A DNA stretch of 64,000 nt. It comes from Euonymus europaeus (taxonomy: Eukaryota; Streptophyta; Magnoliopsida; Celastrales; Celastraceae). The stretch spans positions 18,138,760 through 18,202,759 of the forward strand of contig OY756969.1 in NCBI GenBank assembly GCA_963580455.1. The letters are read 5' to 3'. Of the stretch, positions 1-11,702 are shown in pieces. Under the pieces are notes generated by a model. That model was not told the origin of the DNA, did not search any database, and saw nothing but the letters and a program-made list of their open reading frames with translations. Each line of letters begins with the position of its first letter. Positions within the stretch are counted from its first letter, which is position 1. The position numbers and the translations under genes are program-made.

Positions 1-1
1 A

Positions 2-1345
2 CCTGGTATTGATTATGCCGAAACATTCAGTCCTGTGGTGAAACCCACCACAATCCGGACGGTATTGAGCATTTCCACTCGTCACAATTGGCCAATTCGA
101 CAACTCGACGTAAATAATGCTTTTTTACATGGCTCATTGTCCGAAGATGTATACATGACACAGCCACCCGGGTTTGTTGATCAAACAAAAAAATCATATG
201 TGTGCAAGCTACGACGCGCTCTCTATGGACTCAAACAGGCACCTAGAGCGTGGTATCACGAATTAAGTCATTTTCTTCTCCAATATGGCTTTAAAAATTC
301 GAAGTCAGATGCTTCATTATTTATTTATACTGACCAGAGATTTGTGATATATTTTCTTGTGTACGTTGATGACCTCATTGTCACAGGAAATAATAATGCT
401 CTTGTCACTACATTTATTGAAGCTCTCTCTCAACGCTTCTCTGTGAAAGATTTGGGACCCTTACACTTCTTTCTTGGAGTAGAAGTTATCCCAACACCGC
501 AAGGCATTCTTCTCTCTCAACACAAGTATATTCGGGATCTTCTCTCCCGCACTCACATGGAAGGTGCTAAGACTGTCAATACTCCACTCCCTACAACTGG
601 CACACTAGTGTTACATGATGGTTCCTCTCCAGCTGATGCTACTGCCTATCGCAGTGTTATAGGTGCTTTGCAATACCTCAATCTCACTCGACCTGACATA
701 TCATTTGCTGTGAACAAGCTCTCTCAATTTATGCATCGGCCTACTGAAAATCATTGGACAGCGGTCAAACGTCTCCTTCGGTATCTTAAGGGTACTATTT
801 TTCATGGCATACTTTTACGACGTAACAGACCCTTCTCTCTCTATGCATATTCTGATGCCGACTGGGCTGGAAATCAAGATGATCGCACCTCAACCTCGGG
901 TTATGTTGTGTATCTTGGTGGGAATCCTGTCTCCTGGAGCTCCCGTAAACAACGTACAGTTGCCCGCTCCTCAACCGAGGCGGAATACCGTGCTATTGCT
1001 ACTGCTGCCGCCGAAATGGCTTGGGTGCAATCACTACTGCATGAACTTGGCATTGCCTCCCTCTCTACACCAGCAATCTATTGTGACAATATAGGGGCTA
1101 ACTATGTCTGTGCTAATCCAGTTTATCACTCGCGCATGAAGCATATTGCCGTGGATTTTCATTTTGTTCGGGAAAAGGTTGCTCAAGGGCGCCTACGTGT
1201 GTCACATATCTCAACCACGGATCAGTTAGCAGATGCTCTAACTAAACCCCTGTCGCGTCAACGACACAAGCTGCTAAGTTCCAAGATCGGTGTTGCTGAC
1301 GGAACATCGATCTTGCGGGGGCATATAAGAGATAATACTACGTGA
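2..1345 (+). pseudogene. Ty1/copia pol 3' portion: reverse transcriptase and RNase H (5'-truncated by window edge)
   Basis: The reading frame is open from base 2 to the TGA at 1343-1345, so the upstream part lies outside the window. It begins in the copia RT (AETFSPVV, then [11 protein letters not shown]). The catalytic box is [11 protein letters not shown] near 362-394. RNase H follows with [19 protein letters not shown] near 847-903 and the STEAEYRA motif. The end is the usual copia ADALTKPL near 1231-1254. No internal stop or frameshift was seen in this part, but gag, protease and integrase are not visible, so completeness cannot be judged. Typed as pseudogene only because it is a partial transposon gene. 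A purine-rich tract and LTR-like sequence follow at once, which fits the 3' end of the element. Confidence 0.9.
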
Positions 1346-1545
1346 TTATCTCTAACACCTGGTCAACCTTATTTGTTGTAACAGTCTACACTAACAGTCC
1401 TGTTTCTATCTCATTAATTGTTGTAACAGTGATAGTTATAGAATAGGGTGAAGTTTATCTTTTCCATTATCATATGTGTATTTATACTTCTATTGATTAT
1501 GAGAAACTTAAGTCTGTTTCATACCAAAATACTCCAACCTCTTTA
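1314..1545 (+). repeat. Polypurine tract and 3' LTR remnant of the first copia element (right boundary uncertain)
   Basis: A GCGGGGGCA tract at 1315-1323 overlaps the end of the RNase H frame. It is followed by TATAAGAGATAAT, which pairs with ATTATCTCTAACA at 1345-1357. The pairing implies an original LTR start of TGTTAGAGATAAT, now mutated at its first bases. A TATA-like TATTTATACTT lies near 1478-1488. I see no clear CA end, target duplication or second LTR, so the right edge is a guess. Confidence 0.55.
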
Positions 1546-1885
1546 CATGGTTGATTGAGAAGGTATACTGAGAGTCATCAGCGAAGTTTTTAATCTGTGG
1601 ATTCAAGAGTCTCTTTTGTTGGTGTACATGATGATCTTGGACCCCAATTTATAATTTTTTTTTACTGGTGAGTTCATATAAAGCTTGCAGTCATGATTTA
1701 CACGGATGGTCTTAATCCCTTGTGATTAAATCACGCCAGGAAGAAAAAAAAATGGTTTGGTCCTAAATGTCAAGCTGAACTTGGTGCAAATTGCCAAATT
1801 CGAAAATTCGATTGGTTAAGTATCAACTCTATCAGAATGGCTTCATATTTTAAGTGCACATTTTATTTTAGATGTACATTAGAGA

Positions 1886-1935
<50 letters not shown>

Positions 1936-1940
1936 TTTCA
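1546..1940. other. Intergenic stretch ending in an (AT)n microsatellite
   Basis: No coding signal was seen. The last part, 1893-1933, is an uninterrupted AT dinucleotide run directly next to the left end of the Mutator-like element. A matching shorter AT run lies at the other end of that element (6132-6149), so the element may have inserted into an AT repeat. Confidence 0.6.
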
Positions 1941-2032
1941 TACGTGGGATCCCGCATGAAACATTGTCATGCGCGATCCCTTTCTCACCGTTGGATCAAT
2001 CCGACGGTGAGGCAAACTTAACAGTTGTTAAC
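1941..2032 (+). repeat. Left terminal inverted repeat of the MULE, made of two consecutive hairpins
   Basis: Two palindromes lie one after the other. The first, at 1946-1980, has arms GGGATCCCGCATGA and TCATGCGCGATCCC around a 7-base loop. The second, at 1984-2011, has arms CTCACCGTTGGAT and ATCCGACGGTGAG. A GTTAAC site ends the repeat. Confidence 0.85.
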
Positions 2033-2160
2033 ATTTTTAAGTTTTTAAATCCAATAGAAGGCTATTTTGTCCAATAAACCTCTCTCGTCCATCAATTTTT
2101 ATCATTCTCGACATTGTTCTTTGTCGGTTTTCTCCTCCTACCTGGGTTTGTCTTCGATCT

Positions 2161-2336
2161 GACTCTGCTTCGTCTCCGGTCATCACCTCCGAGTTGGGTC
2201 TCGATATCTTCAGTTGGTCTTCTATTTATAGAGTTCCTTGTCCTCGGCTTGACTCTGCTCGTCACCTCCAATTTGGGTCTTCAATATCTTGAGTTGGCCT
2301 CCTATTTACAAAGTTCTTTGTCATTGATTTTGGACT
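2161..2336 (+). repeat. Tandem duplication (period about 90 bp) in the left subterminal region of the MULE
   Basis: The segment beginning GACTCTGCTTCGTC at 2161 recurs at 2251 as GACTCTGCTCGTCACC, followed by matching GATATCTT.AGTTGG and TCCTATTTA stretches. The copies have diverged. The small ORF across them appears to be a by-product of the repeat. Confidence 0.6.
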
Positions 2337-2607
2337 TCGATTTTCAACTCTTTGGGCTCTAGTCTTCGATTTCCAGTTGTTGAGCCTTGAATCTCTCACA
2401 TTCAAATAGAGGTAGGGTTTAACTTGTTGGTGGTTTGAATTGAAAATTTGTTGTTGATTTTCGAATTTGTAGCATTCGTTAATAATTGAGCAGAACTTAA
2501 TATGTGCATGTATCCATTGATTTTATTGAACTAATTTTCGTTTGCTTATTTTGATGTGGTGTTTTTTTTTTTTAATGGGTCTGAACTTGTTTCTTAATTG
2601 GAAGGTC

Positions 2608-4851
2608 ATGGATGGTCAAATGCCTAATGTTGAGGAAGGTGATTTGGGTTCTTCATCTAATCCGGTTCTAGAATTCGTGCCTCAAGTAACGTTTGAAAAA
2701 ATTCCTAAAGTAGGATAAGAGTTTGATTTGGTTAAGAAAGCTCAAGCTTTTTACAATGAATATGTTGGGTCTGTTGGTTTTATTGTTTGCAATTACTCCT
2801 CAAAGAAAACAAAATCAATGAGATTGTTAGAAAAGAATTTGTTTGTTACAAAAAAGACGTTCGAGATTATGAGAAATCAAAAGCTAGTGGCGGTGTAAGA
2901 AAAGGCCAAAAACGAGGGAAGGTTGCAAGGAAAATTTTAATGTGGCAAAATGTAGCTCAAAGCAATGTTTTGTTGTTTCACAATTCAATTATACGCATAT
3001 TCATGTTTTTGTAACCCCCATAAAAGTGCATATGTTGAAATCTCATAGTTCTTTATCTAGTGCGAAAAAGGAATTTTCACAACAATTTTTAGCAGCTAAT
3101 GTTCCTATCCATTAACAAATTAGCATATTTGAGCTTTAAGTCAGAGACATTGAAAACATAGGATGCATGGAAAGAGATTTTTATAATGCGAGAAGGAATG
3201 AGACAAAGCAATATGCAGGACATGATGCTCAGATGTTGATTGAATATTTTCAGGCCGAGAAAGAAAAAAAATTATGGATTCTTTTACTCTTTCGAGATGG
3301 ATTCAGAAAACAAAATTAAACATGATTTCTGGATTGATGCTGAATGTAAGAGATCTTATCATGCATTTGGTTATGTTGTTGTATTTGACATTATCTACAA
3401 CACGAATCAGTATGGTATGATATTTGTGTCATTTGTCGGAGTGAATCATCATGGCCAAAGTACTCTGTTAGCGAGTGTTTTCTTAAGCGATGGGACAACT
3501 GATACATTTTCATGGCTCTTACAGCAGTTGTTGATAGTCATGTCAGTCGGAGCACCAAAAATGATAATCACTGACCAAGATCCTGCTATGACGAAAGCCA
3601 TTGCTGAGTATTTTTCAAACATCATACACAGACTTTGTATGTGACATATTCTAAGCAAATTCTCAGAAAAACTAGCTGCCGTCAAATTGAAAGAGCACTT
3701 CCCGTCATTCCAAGATTGCATATGGAATTCAGAGGATCGAGACCATTTTGAGAGTGCTTGGTTTCGAGTTCTTGAGAAATGTGGAATGTCAGACAATGAG
3801 TGGTTGAAAGGTCTTTATGCTTTATGAAGCAAATGGATTCATGCTTACGTTAATGGAACTTTTTCTGTAGGTCCAGATCAAATTTTTATTCCATATTTAT
3901 TGTAAATAATAATTTTGATCTTGCTTATTAAGGATCTACTAACTTTTTTGTAGGCATGTCCAGTAATCAAAGAGCAGAAAGTTGTCACGCCTTCTTCAAG
4001 CAATTTGTGTCCAAGAAAAATAGTTTGACGGATTTTGTGGTTCGATTTGAACCAGCATTGAAACACCAACGCCATCAGGAGTTATTTCTTAACCACAAGG
4101 ATATCAATGAGCAGCCCGTGAAGAAGACTGTATGGCTGCTAGGGAAAAAGATGAGTGAGGTATACACACATAGCATATTTTATAAATTTTAGGATGAGCT
4201 ATGTTAGAGCATGGCTTATTCAATGATTGTGGATGAAGAACTTAGGGATATGTGCATGTATAATGTCAATCGAGCTGAAAGAAGTGAGGGATGCGTACGA
4301 AAAGTTGTGGAAGAAAAGTCCACGAGCTATGTGAGTTGTACTTGTAGGAAATTTGAATATTGTGGAATTCTCTGTCGTCATATATTGGCAACCTTTAGTA
4401 GGGAAAATTTGCAGCAACCTTTGTCTTCTAGTTATGTATTACGTAGGTGGACGAAGACCGCTAAGTCATTTACTTCATTTGGTGTTTTTCGGGAAGGTGG
4501 CAATGCTACTTCCAATGTTAAAGATGACAACCTACTACAAGCTCTTGCATAAAAAAATGTCATGATGCATATAAGAGTCGGGATGCCTTTGAGTTGGCAA
4601 AGGAGACTTTCGACTATCTTCACGAAAAAATGAAGTGTATGACATCAACAAGTGGTACTCAACCTCAACCTCAACCAAGTCTTCCTCTTTCAAAACCTAT
4701 TTACAATGAGCCGGATTAAGTTAGAGCAAAAGGTTGTGGGAAGAGGTTGAAATGCAGAAAAGAAATTAGCAGTAAAAAAAATAGACGATATCATGGTTGT
4801 GGACTAACCGGACAATCCCACGATAAAAGGAAATGTCCAGCTTTGCAATAG
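2608..4851 (+). pseudogene. FAR1/FHY3-type MULE transposase pseudogene
   Basis: The likely ATG is at 2608. A FAR1 DNA-binding domain is recognisable near 2640-2940 (AQAFYNEYVGSVGF, then VRDYEKSKASGGVRKGQKRG), with an in-frame TAG near 2716 and a frameshift near 2810. The MULE catalytic region is at 3240-3830, with DIIYNTNQYGM, then DGTTDTFSWLL and MIITDQDPAMTKAI. A later stretch (SSNQRAESCHAFFKQFVS) is at 3957-4190. The SWIM finger at 4211-4420 reads SCTCRKFEYCGILCRHIL (CxC...CxH). A C-terminal zinc-knuckle-like GCGLTGQSHDKRKCPALQ ends at the TAG 4849-4851. Several stops and frame changes separate these pieces, and the gap near 3890-3955 could be an intron. The family also includes domesticated plant transcription factors, but the TIRs and decay indicate a transposon copy. 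Confidence 0.85.
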
Positions 4852-5438
4852 TGTTATAGTAATGTTTTAATAACTTTTACATTTCTTTGAGTTGTGGATA
4901 AGTGGTGTTTGACCGTAGACATGTAGAATATGTGATGCTCAGTGTTCAGTTGTTGTGGCTTTGTTGGCTCTACTCTTTATTTTTTTGGCTATAGAGTCGT
5001 GCTACAGTGGCACTTCCTTTAACAAGTGCTAAGGATTTGATTTAATACTCAGTATTTCCTGATAAATGCAAGTTGTGTTATGCCTCAAATAGCTTTCTAA
5101 TAGAAACAAGGAAAAAGCACAAGGCAAGTCTACAAATATAAATACAATGTATCTACAACGAAAACTAAACTAGAAGAAAAAAAATAATTGGGATAACCTA
5201 TCACCAAAAAACTTTGCTAATTACGAGACCAATTATATAGCAAGATAGCATGCAATACTCTAAAAGATCCAAGTCACACTCTGACCCACCCCCAGATTGA
5301 TAGCACCAGTTGATCACAGGCCACAATCTAGTCACCAACTCAATTGCAACGTAATCTTATGATCAATCAAACTGGAAAATCAATAGCCACGACATCTTCC
5401 ATTACACCCAATGGCAAAATCATATCTTCGATCAATCT

Positions 5439-5720
5439 AACAAATAAGCATAACACATATTATAATTCTGAAAGAAAAAGAAGGACAAATGCACCAAGAA
5501 CCAACAATTAGAGAGGTTGAAGAGAACCAAGAACAAATAAGTATAACCCAAATTATAATTCTGCAAAAAAAAAAAAATGCACCAAGAACCAACAATCAAA
5601 GAGGTTGAAGAGAACCAAGAACAAATAAGCATAACCCATATTATAATTCTGCAAAAAAATAAAATAAAATGGACAAATGCACCAAGAACCAACAATCAAA
5701 GAGGTTGAAGAGAACCAAGA
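5439..5720 (+). repeat. Three-copy tandem repeat (88-100 bp units) inside the MULE
   Basis: Units begin with AACAAATAAG at 5439, 5532 and 5620. They share ATTATAATTCTG, an A-rich tract and ACCAAGAACCAACAATCAAAG. The surrounding 4852-6041 holds no convincing gene. It is the right subterminal region of the element, and related GAGAGGTTGAAGA words recur near 5770 and 5835. Confidence 0.8.
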
Positions 5721-6041
5721 ACCAGCGTAGTTAAAGAGAGTATGAACTACACTAAGGATCACAAAGAATCAGAGAGGTTGAAGACTCGAATCGAAAAGAA
5801 AAATGGAAAGAATTTTAAAATCGTCGACGCACTCAAGAGATTGAAGACCCGAATCGAAAACTAGAATCAAAAAACCAAATCAAGCACCCAAATCGGAGAT
5901 GAGGATCGAAGAAGATGACCTGAGACAAAGCCCAGAGATGATGACCGGAGACCGGCAAAGAACAATCTCGAGAACACTACAACTCGACGAACGAAAGAAG
6001 ACAGAACAACCATTTTATTGGATTTAAAAAGACTTAATAGT

Positions 6042-6133
6042 GTTAACAACTGTTAAGTTTGTCTCACCGTCGGATTGATCCGATGGTGAGAAAGGGATCC
6101 CGCATGACAATGTTTCATGCGGGATCCCGTGTA
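6042..6133 (-). repeat. Right terminal inverted repeat of the MULE
   Basis: Inverted copy of 1941-2032. The same hairpins are at 6063-6090 (CTCACCGTCGGAT with ATCCGATGGTGAG) and 6094-6128 (GGGATCCCGCATGA with TCATGCGGGATCCC, a perfect 14-bp stem). Confidence 0.85.
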
Positions 6134-6149
6134 TATATATATATATATA
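6132..6149. repeat. (TA)n microsatellite between the MULE and the pararetroviral sequence
   Basis: Nine TA units sit directly between the MULE end and the start of viral-like DNA. A longer AT run lies at 12361-12405, on the far side of the viral-like DNA. Confidence 0.85.
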
Positions 6150-6287
6150 CCAAAGCATTGAAAGCTTCCTTTGTCAGTGCTTTGGTAGGTCTAAGGGCGG
6201 AAGGGGGCCAGTAGGCGATGGACAGCTGTAGTAAGTGTCAGCCTATACCCTAAGTAATAAGCACTGTTCTACAAGTGGTTTTCAAAC

Positions 6288-7309
6288 ATGAGTTCTCTTT
6301 ATAGATCAACCTCTACTTCTAGTTCAATAACTGACGATAGAATCGTCAATCAAGAAGAAATTAATCTTAAGGATTTAGTTAGAGATGTTGATAATTGGGA
6401 TATTCCCCGAGTAGAAATAAACAAGATATATAAAAAAAATCCAAATTTAATATCTTAAGTCCTAATGATTATACAATTAAAACTGAAGAAAGAGATATAA
6501 ACTCTTTAAATCTTATGAAACAATTAAGCTTCTAACACAAAGATAATTATCTCCACATAGGATTAGTTCAAATAGGTTTTAAGCCTTTAACTCGTGAAGG
6601 TTTAGATACTTTAATTCTTTTATGTCTACGTGATTGTAGAATGTTAGAATTTAATGATTCACTTTTAGGCACAGTAGAAACTAGCCTTTGTAGTGGTCCA
6701 ATCTACTTTGATTGTTATCCTAACTTTACAGTTTCATTAAGTGATCAAAATCTCTTAGATAAACTCACTTTAAACATCAAAACTCACAATTACAACATGG
6801 CTTCTGGATCTCTTCCAATTTCCTTAATCTATAGGATTCATTACAAAGCTATGTCTTCTGCTTTTGGTTCAAAAGCCTTAAGAAAATCTCCAAAAGGAGA
6901 AGCCTTATTAATTGAGACAGACATCGCTAGATCTAATATGACAATCCCTAGAACCATTAAATGGAATGAAATAACCTTACCCAAAACTTGGGAGTTACAA
7001 GGGTTTGTACTTCCTAAGAAAGTAGAAAATACAAACATAGAAAATGTTATTCAATCCGGCGATGGGAAAGTAGAAATTACTTTTAGTTATCGTCACCATT
7101 CAATCGATTATCAACAACTTAACCGTAGTTCATCTTTTAAATCAGAGATAGGAATCCCTCCTAGAAATTCTTTCTCTACTACTTCAAGTACCTCTTATAA
7201 AACAAAAAATCAATCTTCATCTACCCAAGCACTTCTTATCATTCTGACTTACATGGAGTTGATCACTCTGGATCCATTCCAAAACCATTTTACAATGTTC
7301 AACACCTAG
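6288..7309 (+). pseudogene. Pararetroviral movement-protein region (degenerate)
   Basis: The first ATG at 6288 (preceded by CAAAC) opens a frame rich in Ser/Thr that stops near 6456-6458. The frame then shifts. A stop near 6534 and the longer open stretch from 6641 carry the movement-protein-like core, with NIKTHNYNMASGS near 6770 and ETDIARSNMTIPRTIKWNEI near 6915-6975. This pattern fits the cell-to-cell movement protein (30K superfamily) of plant pararetroviruses. A further frameshift lies between about 7230 and 7310, after which the sequence continues in the frame of the next segment. Not functional as it stands. Confidence 0.7.
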
Positions 7310-7314
7310 AGTCT

Positions 7315-8340
7315 CATACCAGTTCCAACCCAGAACCAAAAGATTCCCCACCAATGTCACCAACTTATTCTCAAATGGTAGATAATAATGACCCTGAGTT
7401 GAATGTTTTAATTCGTGATGATTTCATTATCGACAAACAATCATTACAAAAAGATTTTTATTCTTCCTACAATACTGTCAAAAAAGACTGGTTTCTCAAT
7501 CATTATACAGGTGAAAAACATCGGTCTATCCAAAAAGAGTATCATGATTTTCTTAATGGAATTCAAGAACAAGTATTATTTTTTGATTATTTCGAATTAT
7601 CTTTAGATGAGCCCCGTATTAATTGGGCTACTTATCCTTTTCCTTCAAAAACAATCAATGTCACTACTAGGGTTCAAACATGGTATGATAATACACAAAA
7701 GACCACCATTGAGTATGAACATCCACCTTTAACCCAACTTAAGTTAGATTATAAGAATTCTTCTGTTATTGCTACACCATTTAAAGTATCCAAGGCTGAG
7801 GAATTCAAAAGCATTGTTGAACAAAATAATTTTACAAATCAAGACTTATCCACAATTGGTCAACAATTAAATAGGATAGAAGATTATGTTGAAAAGCCAA
7901 CCCTTACAAGGACTCCAGACAAATCTATATTTAAACCATATGAGATACCGGCCAAACTAGCCAAAACATTCGCTCCTAAGGATACTGATTTTATGTTTGC
8001 AATAGAGAAAAAATTACAAGAATTTAAGGAGAAAAAATTACAAGAACTTGGGCTACTCTCACTCACTTTCCTTCTTTACAAATTCCTGAAACTCCTGAGT
8101 CATCCACAAATCCAGCAATCCATAATCTTGACAAAACTGGAAATACTCTAGCCAATTCTGATTTTGAGGTCAACAAAATGACATGGCAAACCCCTCAAAA
8201 ACTTTATTATTCTAAAACTACTCCACCAGATATTCTGTTAGAAGAAAAACAAACAAACCAAATGAAATATAATGTTGATACCATTTATGAATGGAATATA
8301 GATGGTATGTCAGATTATAATATTCTTAATCAATTACAAT
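7315..8340 (+). pseudogene. Pararetroviral polyprotein, middle region
   Basis: Open from about 7354 to the TAG at 8149-8151, then continuing in another frame up to a stop near 8341. The visible protein is hydrophilic, with acidic and aromatic patches (for example YHDFLNGIQEQVLFFDYFEL near 7541-7600). I recognise no catalytic motif. By position it links the movement-protein part to the coat/gag part of one polyprotein. The end (DTIYEWNIDGMSDYNIL near 8279-8330) leads directly into the gag-like segment. Confidence 0.6.
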
Positions 8341-8342
8341 AG

Positions 8343-9515
8343 ATGACAATGGTAAGCAATGTTTACAAAACAAAAATGGATACAACTGACCAAGCTATCG
8401 CAAACATAATTGTTGCTGACTTTACAGGTCAATTAAAAGGATGGTGGGATTACCATCCTACACTCACCCAAAAAAATGAAATTCTTAATGCTATTAAAAC
8501 CGTTTCTGATGGTACAGTCATCAAAACATAATTTGGTGAAGAAATCCAAGATGTTGCCACACTAATCTTTTCAATATCAAAACATTTCTTAGGAGACCCT
8601 TCTAGCATTAGGGATAGATCTTCTGAAATTTTAGCAAATTTAAGATGTAGGAAACTTTATGATTTTCGACAACACAAAGATACTTTCTTAACTAGAGTTA
8701 TGATGCATCCTGATAATAACCAAGCCTTTTGGAAAGAAAAATTCTTAGCAGGCCTTCCTATATTATTAGGAGATAAAGTTAGGGAAAAGATTAAATCGAT
8801 TTACAATAATCAAATCCCTTATGATCAATTAACCTATGATGATTTAGTCAATCACATTCAAAAGGTAGGTTTGCAATTTTTTCCTGACATTAAGTTACAA
8901 AAACAATTAAAATATGAACAGACTAAGTCCAAAAATGAATTAGGATCTTCCTGTAAACAATTTGGTTACGAAGAAAACTGTTCTACTCACTTTTGATCTA
9001 GGTTTTATATGAAATCTTATACTCCGAAGTCATTTAATAAACAAAGAGATAAGACAAAAACAAACAAAAAATCCTAAGGACGACAAATCTAATTCTAAAC
9101 AAGTGGTTTGCTTCAAATGTAATACGCCAGGTCATTCTGCAAAATATTGCCAAGTTTGCAATCAGATTAATGAATTAGATTTTGATGAAAATATTATTAT
9201 AAAATTAGATTCAATTCTTATAGATACTGATGATGAATCATCAATATCTCCTTCTGACAATGAAAATCAATATGATGATATCCCCTCTTCCTCTTCTGAT
9301 CCTAAAATAAAGATGTTTTCTAGGGATCAAGAATTCTTTTTAGAAGTTGTAAATCACATTGATGATTCCACGGTGAAGTTAGCTTACTTAGACAAATTAA
9401 AACAAAATTTATTTAATTCTGACAATAAGATTGTATCCCCAAAAGCAACTTATAATTTGAAGGAAATTATATCCAAACATGATCCAAAGATAGGGCCCTC
9501 TTCCACCTCTTAAAC
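8343..9515 (+). pseudogene. Pararetroviral coat/gag-like region with CCHC zinc knuckle
   Basis: The gag/coat-like core is at 8343-8996. It includes TGQLKGWWDYHPTLTQ near 8425-8475, HFLGDPSSIRDRSSEIL near 8582-8632 and NNQAFWKEKFLAGLP near 8716-8760. A TAA near 8529 and a TGA near 8994 break it. A zinc knuckle CFKCNTPGHSAKYC (CxxCxxxGHxxxxC) is at about 9109-9150, where caulimovirid coat proteins carry RNA-binding knuckles. An acidic Ser-rich stretch follows and ends at a TAA at 9511-9513. The segments lie in different frames, so several indels have accumulated. Confidence 0.68.
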
Positions 9516-9719
9516 TCCTGATCTTCAGCACCTTCAAATGGAGGTCTCTGAGATAAGGATAGAACTTAACACTCTTAAGAATCAGCAAAGAAATGATTGA
9601 TGGAAAATAAATCAATTAGTCTTCATCATTGACAAAGGAAAATGACTAATCGCATCTGAATCACCTAGTAAATTAGATAAAGACGAACGAATTAATAAAA
9701 TAGAAACGAAAGGAATTTT

Positions 9720-10224
9720 AGTTGAAAGTTCTCACAAAAGCGACCAACCTTTTATTGGATTATTATCTCAAGTTACTGGTAAAAAATGGTTCATCAGGAT
9801 TGCAATTATTATTCAAGAATCTTATTGTTTGGATACAATTGCTTTAGTAGATTCTGATGCAGATTTAAATTGTTTAAGATCTGATTTAGTTCCTTGTTGT
9901 TTTTGGGAAAAAACAATTGAAGGTATAAAATCTGCAGCTGGTGAACAACTTAAGATTCTATATAAATTATCCAATGTTACAATCAGAAAATTCTGATGTC
10001 AAATTTCATACAAATTTTCTTGGTGCTCAAAACATCACAAAATATGTTATTTTAGGAACACCATTTCTTAATCTTATCAAACCATTTCAAGTAAGTCACG
10101 ATGGCATTCATACTACTTTATGCGGCAAAAAAATATTTTTCCCATTTTTACAAAAAACCACAAAGACACTAAATTCCTTTATAAATGAGTGCTCACTTCA
10201 TTGTCTTATGACAACAAACATGAG
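9720..10224 (+). pseudogene. Pararetroviral aspartic protease region, catalytic motif altered
   Basis: The segment at 9780-9910 reads like a retroviral-type aspartic protease (WFIRIAIIIQESYCL, then ALVDSDADLNCLRSDLV). The family motif is D-S/T-G, and here the third position is Asp instead of Gly (DSD), which should abolish activity. The frame changes near 9940-9990, after which VILGTPFLNLIKPF resembles the second half of the protease fold. The recognisable sequence stops just before the solo LTR. No reverse transcriptase follows. Confidence 0.62.
10220..10224 (+). repeat. Target site duplication ATGAG, left copy
   Basis: ATGAG immediately precedes the solo LTR and recurs immediately after it at 11703-11707. 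Confidence 0.85.
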
Positions 10225-11702
10225 TGTTAGGTTTCGATGATGCATACACGCAGTGGAAATTAAAAATTTCATCGAAAACCCTACTGAGGATCTATGTGAA
10301 AGGGCATAAATCGATGTTAGTCTATTACCTGTTGTGGCGCAGAAATCAAAAGTTCGCTTGAAGGGTCCGAATCAACCAGCACTATCCAAACGAACAGCGC
10401 CTCTATGGTATCCACACGAACAAGGCAAAGATCTGAATCCTTTCCAAGGTTATGCTAGCAACCGGGGATATGGCTGCTTAATCTCGTTTTTCTCCCAACC
10501 CTCTATATAGCGGCTACTTCTCCAGGAAAAACCACAGTAGGGTTATAAATTATAACCCTATATATAGTGAGTCAAGCAAAACAGAAAGCCCACATCCCCT
10601 TAAGAAAAGGAGCCCACGTTTTTGACACTTGACCACGTTCAATCAATCTCATTAATTAAACCGGTCATGGACTCTACATAAAACCCAAACGTAAATTGTT
10701 ATTTTCTAATAACATTATCTTTGACTTATTCTATATGTGCGACCCTATAGGTTCTCGTTACGTTGGCAGCGAAACTAAAATCACATTCTAGCATCACAAA
10801 CAATGAGAGGTATCTAGCAACACATCATTGCTACCCAAGTAATGGGAATGTCAGTGATTCGACATAACCTTTTATCCGTGACCAATTTTACATGCAATCC
10901 CTTTGTCCTTAATATCTTGATCAAAATCGAGACGTGGAATGTGTCATCCTCGTATAGCTTAATCTATGTGTTTCTTGATTCCGAGTAAACTATAATAAAC
11001 AAATGAGATCAATATCACATATTGACTCATTTGAGCACGCCATGCATTTCTCAGTCTCACTCAATCAAGGGGCCCACATATATTACTCCTGTTATATAGG
11101 AGGGACAAATTCTGTCTAGGTCACTCACATCCCTCTGCATGATTCATGATACACCCAATCACCAACTTTATAGTCAACCCTTTTACAGGTGACGTTAGAC
11201 AGTATCAAAGTGTATAACTCCTCATGTCAGGAACCGTAGTGATTTCAGGTCAAAGGACAACATACATCATCATCACTATGAGAATAGCTTATGACATCCA
11301 TATAACAATCCATGTAGTATTCTCATAATGGGTTTGTCCAGTACTTCTGTTCTCTAACAAGTACCCATGTATTGATTTAATATCTCATATCCATGACCCG
11401 TAAGATTTGGTCATCAATCAACCTACATACTAGTCTCAATGTATTAATGTTATCCCAATTAACAATAATACTTGACTAGGGACGTTTAAGAATAGTGTTC
11501 TATATGCATCCATGAGGATCTCACGTTCAAGTCACACACTTGAAGTCCTATGGCATCGAACCAACTATTTCAAGGATATTTATCACAATCATTTATATAG
11601 CACCGATAAATAAATCATAGTAAATGAAATACCTCAATATAACATAATAAATATATGCAAGTACAATCATCCTATGATTGGCTCCTAGGGCATACACCAA
11701 CA
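10225..11702 (-). mobile_element. Solo LTR, 1,478 bp, inserted in the pararetroviral remnant
   Basis: On the minus strand the segment begins TGTTGGTGTATGCCC and ends CCTAACA, i.e. the TG...CA ends of an LTR. It is flanked by a perfect 5-bp target duplication ATGAG (10220-10224 and 11703-11707). There is no internal coding region and no second LTR, so it looks like a solo LTR left by LTR-LTR recombination. A large non-autonomous element cannot be excluded. A TATA-like CTATATATAGGG on the minus strand is near 10553-10566. The small ORFs inside are not convincing genes. Confidence 0.82.

Larger units (their letters stand above)
1941..6133 (+). mobile_element. Mutator-like element (FAR1-type MULE) with 92-bp terminal inverted repeats
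   Basis: The left end 1941-2032 and the right end 6042-6133 are near-perfect inverted copies of each other. Weaker similarity continues inward for another 150-200 bp (the AAATCCAATA motif and a tract rich in CTCCGGTCATCA). Between them lies a broken transposase with a FAR1 DNA-binding domain, a MULE transposase domain and a SWIM zinc finger. Both sides abut AT dinucleotide repeats, so the 9-bp target duplication expected of Mutator elements cannot be recognised. Length is about 4.19 kb. Stops and frameshifts make it non-autonomous today. Confidence 0.88.

Noticed and set aside
804..1094. 96-codon plus-strand ORF inside the first copia RNase H
   Set aside because: Alternative frame of the true pol frame, with no recognisable protein.
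10225..11702. Solo LTR as a Cassandra-type TRIM with 5S rRNA-like promoter
   Set aside because: Too long, and no 5S internal promoter motifs were seen.
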